From Phenylobacterium sp. J367 (GTDB lineage: Bacteria > Pseudomonadota > Alphaproteobacteria > Caulobacterales > Caulobacteraceae), in the NCBI RefSeq assembly GCF_024699985.1, contig NZ_JAJONA010000001.1:4346501-4410500 (forward strand): a stretch of DNA of 64,000 nucleotides. Reading direction: 5' to 3'. A model generated the notes under the pieces. That model had not been told where the DNA came from and made no database searches. It was given only the letters and a program-made list of their open reading frames with translations. How positions within the stretch are numbered: position 1 is the first letter of the stretch; each line of letters opens with the position of its first letter. The position numbers were made by a program, and so were the translations under genes. Below are positions 18,222 to 26,140 of the stretch, piece after piece.

Positions 18222-18363
18222 AGATTTCCGGCGACGTGCGGTTCGGGCTCCATGTGAGCGTCGAGGCGGATGGCGGCGGGGACCTTGGGGTTCGCCCTGG
18301 GGTGCGGGTCGTCGGGCGTGGTGACGGTGTCATCGTGACCGGCCCTGGATCAAGCCAAACTCC
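18222..18363 (+). repeat. 142-bp direct repeat, copy 1
   Basis: Identical over 142 bases to 18574-18715. It begins AGATTTCCGGCGACG and ends CAAGCCAAACTCC. In the rightward frame it encodes the same peptide as copy 2 (ISGDVRFGLHVSVEADGGGD onward), but it is not preceded by a signal peptide, so it looks like a partial duplication of the 3' part of the small exported gene downstream. Confidence 0.95.
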
Positions 18364-18458
18364 TCCGGCCCAGAAGTCGACGACCGGCGTCGCGCGATGC
18401 GCCTACCGGACGGTCGAAGGACATTATTCTGGCGCTTGGCGGAGGCGCGGCGGGCGAC

Positions 18459-18485
18459 TTGACACGTGGCAAAAACTGCTACGCT
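18459..18485 (+). promoter_or_regulatory. Promoter upstream of the small exported gene
   Basis: TTGACA (18459-18464), a 15-base spacer and TACGCT (18480-18485, within GCTACGCT) make a plausible vegetative promoter. The ribosome site AAGGGGG and an ATG follow directly, supporting a real transcript. Confidence 0.5.
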
Positions 18486-18501
18486 GAAGGGGGACCATCA
18501 A

Positions 18502-18719
18502 ATGTCGGCGCAGATGCAAAAACGAGGTTCGCGGCGGCGGGCGCACTCGCGCTTGTCCTCGCAATGACCGGGCAGATTTCCGGCGACGTGCGGTTCGGGC
18601 TCCATGTGAGCGTCGAGGCGGATGGCGGCGGGGACCTTGGGGTTCGCCCTGGGGTGCGGGTCGTCGGGCGTGGTGACGGTGTCATCGTGACCGGCCCTGG
18701 ATCAAGCCAAACTCCGTAG
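18502..18719 (+). CDS. Small exported protein (single-base frameshift)
   Basis: A strong ribosome site (AAGGGGG, 18488-18494) precedes ATG 18502. As written the frame stops after 21 codons, but dropping one A from the run AAAAA at 18518-18522 gives about 71 residues: MSAQMQKTRFAAAGALALVL then AMTGQ, a clear signal peptide, followed by a mature part rich in Gly, Val and Asp (ISGDVRFGLHVSVEADGGGD ... GSSQTP). The second half coincides with copy 2 of the 142-bp repeat. No family recognised. The correction is inferred from signal peptide continuity and from many similar indels in the window. Confidence 0.45.
18574..18715 (+). repeat. 142-bp direct repeat, copy 2
   Basis: Perfect copy of 18222-18363, period 352 bases. 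It forms the 3' two-thirds of the small exported gene and ends 43 bases before the start of the reverse transcriptase fragment. An imperfect hairpin (GGTGACG ... CGTGACC) lies inside it. Confidence 0.95.
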
Positions 18720-18758
18720 CGGCCGGGGGACTTGCTGGTAGACCCAGAGGCCTTACGG

Positions 18759-18988
18759 ATGACACCGCCTAGCCTTTACGACCGTGTGCGAGAGAGAGGG
18801 GTTCTTCTCAAGGCTTGGCGCGTGATCCGGAGCAATGCGGCGCACTCCGGCAATCGCGAAACACGCCTTGCCGCGGAAGCGTTCGAGGAACACCTCCTCG
18901 CGAACATTCAGAACATCCAGCGGCGGCTTAAGAACCGGAAGTATAGTTTTAGGCCCGCGGTCGGCATCGCCGCCCCCAAGGGGAAGGG
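18759..18988 (+). pseudogene. Reverse transcriptase N-terminal fragment (UG/DRT-like)
   Basis: About 77 codons from ATG 18759 (a TTG at 18732 is an alternative) resemble the N-terminus of 'unknown group' reverse transcriptases of the kind found in DRT antiphage systems: MTPPSLYDRVRERGVLLKAW, then EAFEEHLLANIQNIQRRLKN and FRPAVGIAAPKGKG. In intact family members this is followed by the basic (K)RPIVVAPI segment and the catalytic palm with its YxDD. Here, exactly after PKGKG, the sequence becomes unrelated (SARAACIICKK) and stops at 19088. No palm domain is present in any frame downstream, so the gene is truncated, not just frameshifted. Assignment rests on memory of family sequences. Confidence 0.55.
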
Positions 18989-19171
18989 TAGTGCTCGTGC
19001 CGCATGCATAATCTGCAAGAAGCGTTGTCGTCTAAGTGGCTGCATTGAGCTGCAGTTGCCCAGTTCCGCTAGTTCTTGCTCGACGTGATTTAGTTCTTGA
19101 TGGGCACCATAGAGGCTGGAGCCGCGAACGATCGCTTGCATCGCCTTGTGTCTAGCTTTGCGCGCACTCAT
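18908..19171 (-). pseudogene. Unknown coupled gene, 3' end lost at the same junction
   Basis: It starts at ATG 19169-19171, overlapping the stop of the upstream gene (ATGA), which strongly suggests a real, translationally coupled cistron. The first ~61 residues read like a helical, possibly coiled-coil protein: MSARKARHKAMQAIVRGSSL, then AHQELNHVEQELAELGNCSS. From about residue 62 (PFPLGAA...) the frame is merely the antisense of the reverse transcriptase fragment. So the true 3' part was lost at about 18,988, the same point where the opposing RT gene is cut. Function unknown. Confidence 0.45.
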
Positions 19172-19953
19172 GGGCGTACGAGCCGCTCAAGCATGCGCAT
19201 GCCGTCACCTAGATGCGGATTTCCTGCTTCGGACAGCACCCATCCTGAGAACGCCGATGCGCGAAGGTACTTCTGTGGGTCCCCCGGGTAATCGCGCAGC
19301 ATATCGAGAACCGCTGCCTCCGGGGCTTTGTCGGTGGGATGTGGCACCCCTGCGTCTACCTCGTACGAGTCGTGCGCTCCTTTGATTGTAAGTGCAGCGA
19401 CATCTGCCGTGCGCTTGAGGCGCCGGGAAGGCTGCCCATCCGGCGGCGGCCAATCGAGCCGCAATGCAGTGGGAGCCGGTCGGTTTCCCCATCGGCGGAC
19501 GACCCGCGCCACCCGGTAGATTTCCCCGAAGCGAGCGTTGGCCTTCTGACGAAGGCCCTCGGGCACTGGCTTTTGCTCAAGTCTCTGAGGTTCCGCGACC
19601 AAGCTCGCAAGCTCGGCTCGCCTGCCCACATTTTCCGAAGACAACACTGCCGCGACGGTGCCCGTCAGCACGTCCGCGACCTTCTGATCTTCATGTCCTG
19701 CCAGGAGGATGAACTTTGCCGGCTCCGGTAGCGCCATGCGACAGAGCGCAAATCGAGCGACCGCCGTATCAGGTCGGCGACGTTCCATGGCCGTTGGAAT
19801 AAGCAGCGCCGTAAGATTCCCCAAACCGCCAATCAAGAAGTCCGGCCCTTTCATGAGGAGCGGATGATCGGGCGCTGTGGCGATCACGAATTGATCGCTC
19901 AGCGCGCGGTCAAGTTCGCCGCTGATCTGCCGCCGCAGAGTGTAAACAGACAC
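19168..19953 (-). CDS. Protein of unknown function in the accessory patch
   Basis: A 261-residue soluble protein starting at GTG 19951-19953 with GGGAGAGACAGGATA upstream. It begins MSVYTLRRQISGELDRALSD and includes LLMKGPDFLIGGLGNLTALL and ALPEPAKFILLAGHEDQKVA. The first 120 residues look like an alternating alpha/beta domain and the remainder is charged. I do not recognise a family. The acidic/PD residues in KGPDFL could hint at a nuclease-like fold, but no complete PD-(D/E)xK motif is convincing. It is coupled by ATGA to the truncated gene that follows. Base composition is less GC-rich than the flanking chromosome. Confidence 0.6.
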   Translation of the reverse strand: MSVYTLRRQISGELDRALSDQFVIATAPDHPLLMKGPDFLIGGLGNLTALLIPTAMERRRPDTAVARFALCRMALPEPAKFILLAGHEDQKVADVLTGTVAAVLSSENVGRRAELASLVAEPQRLEQKPVPEGLRQKANARFGEIYRVARVVRRWGNRPAPTALRLDWPPPDGQPSRRLKRTADVAALTIKGAHDSYEVDAGVPHPTDKAPEAAVLDMLRDYPGDPQKYLRASAFSGWVLSEAGNPHLGDGMRMLERLVRP

Positions 19954-20288
19954 TATCCTGTCTCTCCCTCTCGCCTGAAGAGGCGGAAGCAGTCATTCCT
20001 AAAGCACAGGTTGTTCATCTGGAGAACGGGGTGCGGAAGGTGGAGACATCAGCCTGTGCTACTCGTGCCCCGTGTGTCCGGGTTCGGAGCCGTCGAAGGG
20101 ACCGCTTCCGGCGCGTCGATGAACGTCGCCTCCTGGCGCAGCGCAGAACCGAGCCGTGACGGAAGGATGGGATCGGATGAAGAGAAGCTGGCAGCAGCGC
20201 CCACGGGGAAACACCCTATGGAACGCCGAGGGGACCGCTTTACGTTTGCGCTTGCCGAGACAGGCGGAGCGTCAGGACGGGCGGATCG
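19954..20288. other. Non-coding stretch between divergent accessory genes
   Basis: 335 bases lie between the start of the unknown leftward gene and the start of the rightward exported-protein gene, so promoters for both should be here. Open frames crossing it lack ribosome sites. I see no recognisable element. Confidence 0.4.
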
Positions 20289-20672
20289 ATGAAGCGCATT
20301 ATTCCGGGAAGCCAGCTGCTTCGGGCGATCGCCATCGCAAGCGCGATCGCATTGGCCGGGGCGGTGACCCTCGCTTCGGCCCAAGGCAGCCAGGGTAAAG
20401 GTGGCCAGAGTGCGAAAAGGGAACGCAACGCTGCTGCGCCACAGCCGCCGTCCACCGTGTCGCCCGTGATCGTTCAGCCGAAGCCAGAGGCCGACAAGAT
20501 CTCTCCCGCCAAGAAAGCCGCTCTCCATGCCGAGGCCAAGAAGCGCAAAGCTTGGCAATCCTATCGCAACGCTACCGTGCCGACGAGCGCTCCGGGGCGT
20601 GGAGCGTCGGGGGTGACCGCCTCGGAAATGGCAGGAAACTACCCCGGGCTGAGCAAACCACCTGCTAGGTAG
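20289..20672 (+). CDS. Small exported basic protein
   Basis: A 127-residue protein with an evident Sec signal peptide (LLRAIAIASAIALAGAVTLA, cleavage near residue 31, after ASA). The mature part is hydrophilic, Lys/Pro/Ala-rich and without cysteines (KKAALHAEAKKRKAWQSYRN; ends GLSKPPAR), probably largely disordered in the periplasm. ATG 20289 is preceded by GGGCGG. No family recognised. It lies in the accessory patch between the unknown coupled pair and the DUF4238 gene. Confidence 0.6.
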   Translation: MKRIIPGSQLLRAIAIASAIALAGAVTLASAQGSQGKGGQSAKRERNAAAPQPPSTVSPVIVQPKPEADKISPAKKAALHAEAKKRKAWQSYRNATVPTSAPGRGASGVTASEMAGNYPGLSKPPAR

Positions 20673-20851
20673 GATGAAGTTCTCGTCGGACACGGCGCTG
20701 AAGGGCGGGCGGAACATCGCCTGCATAGCTGGGGTGGAACGTGAGGGTGGCCTCAATGGCGAGGCTTCGCGACAAATCTCCGCTCGTCGGCCCTAACCCA
20801 AGTAAGCCACAGACGGGTAAACCTTGGGGGTACCGCGTTTAGCGCCTCAAG

Positions 20852-21793
20852 CTACAGTGAAGGCGACGATGGCACGCCCAGGGTCCTTAAATATTCGAGG
20901 TCCGAACCGAACACCTGCTCGTGCGCGTAGTCGTAGAGCTTTTGATTGAGCCTCGCGACTAATGGGTCGTCCAGCTCGTCGTTGTCCACCAGGCTGATGT
21001 TTTCATTGTGCTCCAACAGCACGGCGAGGGTGCCGCAGATCGGGTAATACAGCGCCATATCGTTGTGACTTTCGGCGCTCAACAGGTTCATCACGGGCTG
21101 GTCCGCAGTGATGAAACGGCGAGCGCCGCCCGCCCGAAGGGTGCGCAGGCGCCAACGTGAGCGGTCGGTGAAGAGCGAGCACCCGAAAGTCATGGCGAGA
21201 ATCGATCTGAGGATCGGCCAGACGCGGCGTGCACGTTTCTCGTCCATGGCTGGCGATTGGCCAGTAGCGATCAGCTCAGCCATCCGCTTGGTCCGCAGAT
21301 GCTGTGTCGCCAGAAAGTACGAGAACTCGATCGCGGCATCCTCGTCAGCGTGCCAGAAGCTCGCCTCGCGCCGCCGGAGCCGATCGAGGTGCTTTAGGCC
21401 CATATCTTCGACGGTGCCCATGAAATCCTCGCCGGCCTGTATCTCAAACTCCTCGATGGCCCGCTGGCTCTTTGAGTTGAGCGCTCCCTTGCTAGCGAGG
21501 AACCGCCGACTTTGCTCCGCGACGTCGGAAGGCATCATCCAGCCCAGCGCAAACTCCTTCATGTCGTCCGGGATGGAGAGCGACGCGACGAACCGCTGAA
21601 TGAAGTCCCGATCCTCTGAGGTCAGACGGGGGAGCTTGTAAAAGTCGCGCTCGACCGCCGCGTTGGTTGGGTTCGTCCAGAAGCCTTTCGCGCCGTTGAC
21701 TTTGCGTAGCACCGCAATCTTGTCGTCCACCGCCCATGCGCTCAGGTGGTGGCGCCAGACGTAGTGCTGGCGACGCGTGACCTGTTTCCCCAT
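20852..21793 (-). CDS. DUF4238 domain-containing protein
   Basis: The 313-residue protein shows the hallmarks of DUF4238: the N-terminal TRRQHYVWRHHLSAWAV (residues about 5-21), ERDFYKLPRL around residue 50, a helical middle, and ITADQPVMNL near residue 230, the family's (T/S)xxxPV motif. ATG 21791-21793 is chosen because AGGA lies 8 bases before it. DUF4238 proteins are of unknown biochemical function and are scattered in accessory regions, sometimes near defence genes. Here it closes the accessory patch. No partner gene is obvious. Confidence 0.75.
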   Translation of the reverse strand: MGKQVTRRQHYVWRHHLSAWAVDDKIAVLRKVNGAKGFWTNPTNAAVERDFYKLPRLTSEDRDFIQRFVASLSIPDDMKEFALGWMMPSDVAEQSRRFLASKGALNSKSQRAIEEFEIQAGEDFMGTVEDMGLKHLDRLRRREASFWHADEDAAIEFSYFLATQHLRTKRMAELIATGQSPAMDEKRARRVWPILRSILAMTFGCSLFTDRSRWRLRTLRAGGARRFITADQPVMNLLSAESHNDMALYYPICGTLAVLLEHNENISLVDNDELDDPLVARLNQKLYDYAHEQVFGSDLEYLRTLGVPSSPSL

Positions 21794-22226
21794 CGAATTC
21801 CTGCGGGTTGCTGCCGCCAAGCGAGTCTGGTGCGGGGCACAATACCTATCCCCGCGCGAAGTCTGGAATCTGGAGCGAAGCCAACATCCGACCCTGGCGC
21901 TCAGCAGACGACGCCGCCATCGATCCGGCCGCCCGGGGCCGCCGCTTCCACCGACCCAGGCCGCTGCGCGGGCGGGCTGGCGCCCGCGCCTTGACCCGGC
22001 GGACACGGGCGGCGGTGGGCTGGCTGTGAGATCGAAGGCGGGGGTGACCGCCCTTTGGGCGGCTCGCATGAGGGGGCCGGCCCGAGGGCCCGCGGGCGGG
22101 TCGCTCGCGAGCAGCGCGTTGGGTTGGGCCTTGGTTCAGCGGGAGCGCGGCGCAGGGCGCGGAGTCGCGCTCACCCGGCCTCGCCTATGGCGCGGCCGCG
22201 CCTGGGAGAGGAGCGGCTGCGTCTGA
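21794..22226. other. Non-coding right border of the accessory patch
   Basis: 433 bases without a credible gene. Composition returns to very high GC. It contains several short GC hairpins, for example around CCGCCCTTTGGGCGG (22049-22063) and GCTCGCGAGC (22109-22118), but no T run after them and no tRNA-like sequence or integrase site. Confidence 0.4.
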
Positions 22227-23168
22227 TCAGGGCGCAAGCGTCTTCAGGAAGGCGTCGAGGTCGGCGGCGGTCCGGTCGGGAAGCTGTTCCATCGGCACGT
22301 GGCCGCCGTCGGGGTAGACGATCAGGCGCGCGCCGGGGATGGCGCCGGCGAAGCCGCGCTGGTTCGCGACGGGGATCACCTGGTCCTTCTCGCCGGCCAG
22401 GATCAGGGTCGGCGCCTTGATGGCCGCGAAGGTGGCCGGGGTGACCTGGCGGTCGCCCGCGCGGCGTGTGGTGAGGATCCCGCGGTGGCCCGGCGCGCGG
22501 GCCAGCTCGACGTAGCGCGTCAGCAGGTCGTCGGTGACCAGCCGCGGTTCGCCATAGGCCTTCTCCAGCCCGTCGCGGGCCATCAGCGCCGGATCGACAT
22601 TGCGCAGCACCGTACGCCCGACCGGGTTGCCGAGCAGCTGGAAGACGAGCGGCGGCGGACCGCCCTCGCGCTCCGCCGGCCAGCCCGCGGCGTTGACCAG
22701 GACGAGGCCGCGGACCTTGTCGGGATGGGCCAGGGCGTAGGACCAGGCCACGCCGCCGCCCATGGAATTGCCGCCGATCACGAAGCGGCCGAGGCCGAGC
22801 TGGCCGGCCAGCCGGTCGACGATCTCGACACTGGCGGCCGTCGAGGGGGCGTAGGTCTCCGGCGCCTGGGTCAGGCCGTGCCCCGGCAGGTCGAGGGTCA
22901 CGAGGCGATAGCGGTCGCCGAGCCGGGCCCGCCACGGCTCCCACGCGTGGAGGGAGGCGGCGAAGCCGTGGACGAGGACGACCGCCGGCGCATCGCGTGG
23001 TCCCTCGTCCCGATAGTGGATGCGGAGGCCGTCGCCCAGGTCGGCGAAGCGCGAGGCGGGCGACGCATACCTCGCCTCCAGCTCGGCGTAGGGAATGTCC
23101 CGCGCCACGCAGCCCGCGAGCAGGGCGCAGGCCAGGCCGATCAGGACGAGGGGAATGGTCAGACGCAC
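22227..23168 (-). CDS. Alpha/beta-hydrolase lipoprotein
   Basis: A 313-residue hydrolase of the alpha/beta fold, anchored as a lipoprotein: signal MRLTIPLVLIGLACALLAGC, with the lipobox cysteine at residue 20. The oxyanion segment VLVHGFAAS, nucleophile elbow GGNSMGGG, acid in GEKDQVIP and the histidine in DGGHVPMEQ complete a Ser-Asp-His triad. The sequence most resembles esterase/epoxide-hydrolase-like members; substrate unknown. It stands alone, leftward. Confidence 0.88.
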   Translation of the reverse strand: MRLTIPLVLIGLACALLAGCVARDIPYAELEARYASPASRFADLGDGLRIHYRDEGPRDAPAVVLVHGFAASLHAWEPWRARLGDRYRLVTLDLPGHGLTQAPETYAPSTAASVEIVDRLAGQLGLGRFVIGGNSMGGGVAWSYALAHPDKVRGLVLVNAAGWPAEREGGPPPLVFQLLGNPVGRTVLRNVDPALMARDGLEKAYGEPRLVTDDLLTRYVELARAPGHRGILTTRRAGDRQVTPATFAAIKAPTLILAGEKDQVIPVANQRGFAGAIPGARLIVYPDGGHVPMEQLPDRTAADLDAFLKTLAP

Positions 23169-23351
23169 GGCGCCATCCTTGCGTGAGCGCCCAGGCTCGT
23201 CGCGGCGCCGTAGGGGCTGTCAAGCGCTCCGCCCAGGGACGGGGCGGTCGCACCTAAGGGACTCCGGCGGACTCCCCCTCCGGCATGACCCTGATATCGC
23301 GCCGGGGCCCGCGGAATACCCTGAGCCTGACCCGCAACAGGAGTGCGCCGC

Positions 23352-24171
23352 ATGACGGCCCTGCGTTTCGCTGCCCTCGGCCTCTCGCTCAGCCTGGCCA
23401 TCGCCGCGACCTCCGCCGCCGCCCAGCCGGCCCGGCCGTCGCCCGCCCCTGCCCCCACGCCCGCGCCGGGCCCGCCGGCCCAGCCGGTCGATCCGGCGGC
23501 GGTGAAGGCGCTGGGCGCCATGAGCGCCTTCCTGCAGTCGCTGTCGTCGTTCGAGCTCGTCTCCCGGACCAGCCTCGACCTGGTGGCCAACGACGACCAG
23601 AAGATCCAGCTCGACGGGACCGCCACCTACAAGGTGCGCAAGCCCGACGCCTTCGTCATCGACGTGGTCAGCGACGAGTGGAACCGGCGCTACATCTACG
23701 ATGGACGGCAGTTCACCCTCTACGCCCCGAAGCTCGGCTATTTTTCGAGCTGGGACGCGCCGCCGACCATCAAGGACACCGTCGTCGACCTGTCCGACCG
23801 GTTCGGCATTTCCCTGCCGCTGGACGACCTGTTCCGCTGGAGCGAGCCAGGGGGGGACCCGGGCCGACGCCCTGACGTCCGGCTATCTGGTCGGCGTCGA
23901 GACGATCGACGGGGTGAAGACCAGCCACTTCGCCTTCCGCGAGGACCACATCGACTGGCAGGTCTGGATCCAGCAAGGCGACCAGCCCCTGCCCCGCAAG
24001 GTCGTGATCGTCGATCGGCGCGACCCGACCCATCCCTCCTACATCGCGCGCCTCAGCTGGACCCTCAATCCGACGCTGACGGACGCGGCGTTCGCGGCCG
24101 CCCGGCCGCCGAAGGACGCCAAGCGCATCAGGATCACCGTTCAGCAGCCGCAAGCCGGAGCCGACCAATGA
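23352..24171 (+). CDS. DUF2092 periplasmic protein (frameshift)
   Basis: About 270 residues with a signal peptide (MTALRFAALGLSLSLAIAAT; cleavage after AAAQ) and a Pro/Ala linker. The domain resembles DUF2092, a LolA/LolB-like periplasmic fold: FELVSRTSLDLVANDDQKIQ, KVRKPDAFVIDVVSDEWNRR, YIYDGRQFTLYAPKLGYFSS. The run of seven G at 23850-23856 is one too long; correcting it continues into TRADALTSGYLVGVETIDGV and KTSHFAFREDHIDWQVWIQQ to the TGA at 24171. AGGAG precedes ATG 23352. It overlaps the next gene by 4 bases (ATGA), starting a three-gene operon. Confidence 0.8.
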
Positions 24172-25102
24172 GCAGGGTTTCCCGACTGGGCGTGGCGGCC
24201 TGCCTGGCGTCGCTCTTCGCCCTGATGGCCGCCGAGGCGGCCGAGGCCCGCGGCGGCCGGGGCGGCGGGGGTTTCAGCGGCGGGGGCGGCCGCGGCGGCG
24301 GCGGCTTCAGCGGCGGCGGCGGCCGCGGCGGCGGCGGGTTCAGCAGTCACGGCGGCGGCATCCGCGGCGGCGGCTCCACCAGCATCGGCGGCGGCGGCTT
24401 CAACGGCGGCCGCGGCAACTCGAGCTTCACCCGGCCCTCGGGCGGGGTGGGCTCCGGCGGCCGCGGGCCGAGCGCGGGCCAGTTGCCGAGCGGCGCCGCG
24501 GGCGGCCGCGGACCGAGCGCCGGCCAGCTCCCCAGCGGCGGCGCCCGGCCGGCCCGGCGGCCCCGGCGGCGTGGGGGGTGTCGGGGGGTGTCGGCGGCGT
24601 CGGCGGACCCGGCGGTGTCGGCGGCGTGGGCGGCGTCGGCGGCGTCGGCGGCCCTGGAGGCATCGGCGGCGTGGGCGGTGTCGGAGGCGTCGGCGGCGTG
24701 GGCGGCGTCGGCGGCGTCGGCGGCGTCGGCGGCGTCGGCGGGATCGGCGGCGTCGGCGGGATCGGCGGCGGCGGACGCGGCGACTTCAACTTCAACAGCA
24801 ACATCAACATCGACGTGGATGGCGGCTGGGGCTGGGGCGGCTGGGTCGACTACCCGTTCCTGGCCGGCGCGGCCTTCGCCTGGGGCACGGCCATGGTGCT
24901 GGGCTCGATGTACTACGCCCTGCCGCCCGGCTGCCCGCCCTACGCCTGGGGCGGCTACAGCTACTACCATTGCGGCGGCGTCTACTACGAGCCGCGCTAC
25001 GAGGGCGACACGGTGGTCTATGTGACCGTGCCCGACCCGTCCGGCGGCAAGGCCCCGGCGCCCGCCGCGTCGTCGGCCCCCGCGCCGTCGGCGCCGACAT
25101 GA
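24168..25102 (+). CDS. Exported glycine-rich repeat protein (frameshifts)
   Basis: The protein starts with a signal peptide (MSRVSRLGVAACLASLFALM ... AEARG) and then becomes extremely Gly-rich: FSGGGGRGGGG units, a PSAGQLPSG duplicate, and about 60 residues of GGV/GGI/GGP triplets. The C-terminal domain is aromatic and hydrophobic (WGWGGWVDYPFLAGAAFAWG, YALPPGCPPYAWGGYSYYHC, YYEPRYEGDTVVYVTV). Two compensating indels between about 24548 and 24600 (including GGGGGG runs) break the frame. Such DUF2092-linked Gly-rich proteins are probably envelope components; the role is unknown. ATGA overlaps couple it to both neighbours. Confidence 0.7.
24590..24780 (+). repeat. GGV/GGI codon tandem repeat
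   Basis: Nine-base units of the type GGCGGCGTC/GGCGTCGGC run almost without break, encoding Gly-Gly-Val/Ile/Pro triplets of the glycine-rich protein. Such low-complexity DNA is prone to slippage and sequencing error. Confidence 0.85.
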
Positions 25103-26109
25103 CGGCGGTGGCGGGTCTCCGGCCAGGGCGCGTGGCGGCGGCCCTGGGCGGGGCGATCCTCGCCCTGGCGCCGGCGGCGGCCGCGCAGCCGCCGGCGCCC
25201 AAGGCGCAGACTCCGCCGCGGCGCCCGCCCGGCCTGCGCTCAGCCCCGAGCTCACCGCCGCCCTCCAGGCCGCCGAGACCGGCGACGCCAAGCCGCTCCT
25301 CAGGCTCGCCGACGGCGGCGACGCCGACGCCCAGTACTTCGCCGGCGTGATGTTCCTGTTCGGCAGCCAGACGACGCCCAAGGACCCGGCCCGCGGCTGC
25401 GCCTACGAGGAGAAGGCCTCGGCGAAGCGGGGCGACGCCATGCACCTCGTGGGCATGTGCCACCAGACCGGCCGCCGGCGCGCCGGACAAGGCGAAGGCC
25501 GAGGCCGCCTTCAAGCGGGCGTCGGAGATGGGCTTCGCCAAGTCGAAGTGCGCGCTCGGCCAGATGCTGATGACCGAGCCGGCCCGGGCGAAGGAGGGAT
25601 TGAAGCTCTGCGAGGAGGTGGCCAAGGCCGGCGATCTGGAGTCCCAGCTCGCCGTCGCCAGCGCCCATTTCTCCGGCCTCGCCGGCGGCAAGCCGAACCC
25701 CGCCCAGGCCCGCAAGTGGTACGGGATGGCCGCCGCCCAGGGGAGCCCGCAGGCCAACCGCCGGCTGGGCGAGATGTACGCCAACGGCGACGGCGGCAAG
25801 AAGGACACCAAGAAGGCGATCCAGCACTGGGCCGCGGCCGAGAAGGCTGGCGATCCCCTGGTGGCGATCCTGATGGCCGACCAGCTCTTCGCGGACATGA
25901 CCGGGGGCCGCAAGCCCGGCCCCGGCACCTACGGCTTCAAGGGCGGCGTGCCCGTCGCCGACATCGAGGTCGTCGAGCAGTGGTACAGGCTGGCCCAGGC
26001 CAGGGATCCCCGGCCCGACGTCCAGGAGCGCGCCAAGTACGGCCTGGCGATCCTCGCCAGCTTCAAGACCGCCGCCGGGGTCAGCGCCGAGCGCACCGAG
26101 CGCCGCTGA
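25099..26109 (+). CDS. Exported Sel1-like repeat protein (two frameshifts)
   Basis: About 335 residues: a signal peptide (PGRVAAALGGAILALAPAAA then AAQ) followed by Sel1/TPR-like 36-residue repeats, e.g. AETGDAKPLLRLADGGDADA, SEMGFAKSKCALGQMLMTEP, AAAQGSPQANRRLGEMYANG, AAEKAGDPLVAILMADQLFA. Such solenoids mediate protein interactions, often at the envelope. The frame shifts at about 25215-25235 and about 25470, in GC-rich repeats; both sides remain clearly in the family. ATG 25099 overlaps the stop of the Gly-rich gene, so the three genes form one operon. Confidence 0.75.
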
Positions 26110-26140
26110 AGGACGAGGACCGCCGGGTCCCCGGGCCTCC

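Noticed and set aside
18203..18487. Copy 1 of the repeat as a separate 94-residue gene
   Set aside because: It lacks a signal peptide, a ribosome site and a promoter; it is better explained as a partial duplication.
18222..18715. CRISPR-like array from the repeated 142-bp unit
   Set aside because: Only two copies, units far longer than CRISPR repeats, and the sequence is coding in the same frame in both.
20049..20756. A 235-codon minus-strand frame opposite the small exported gene
   Set aside because: No ribosome site and no domain; the opposing gene has a clear signal peptide.
21794..22226. Attachment site or tRNA remnant at the right border of the island
   Set aside because: No tRNA-like fold, integrase gene or matching direct repeat at the left border could be found.
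24590..24780. Array-like short repeats as a CRISPR or regulatory array
   Set aside because: They are 9-base codon repeats for Gly-Gly-Val in an exported protein, without spacers.
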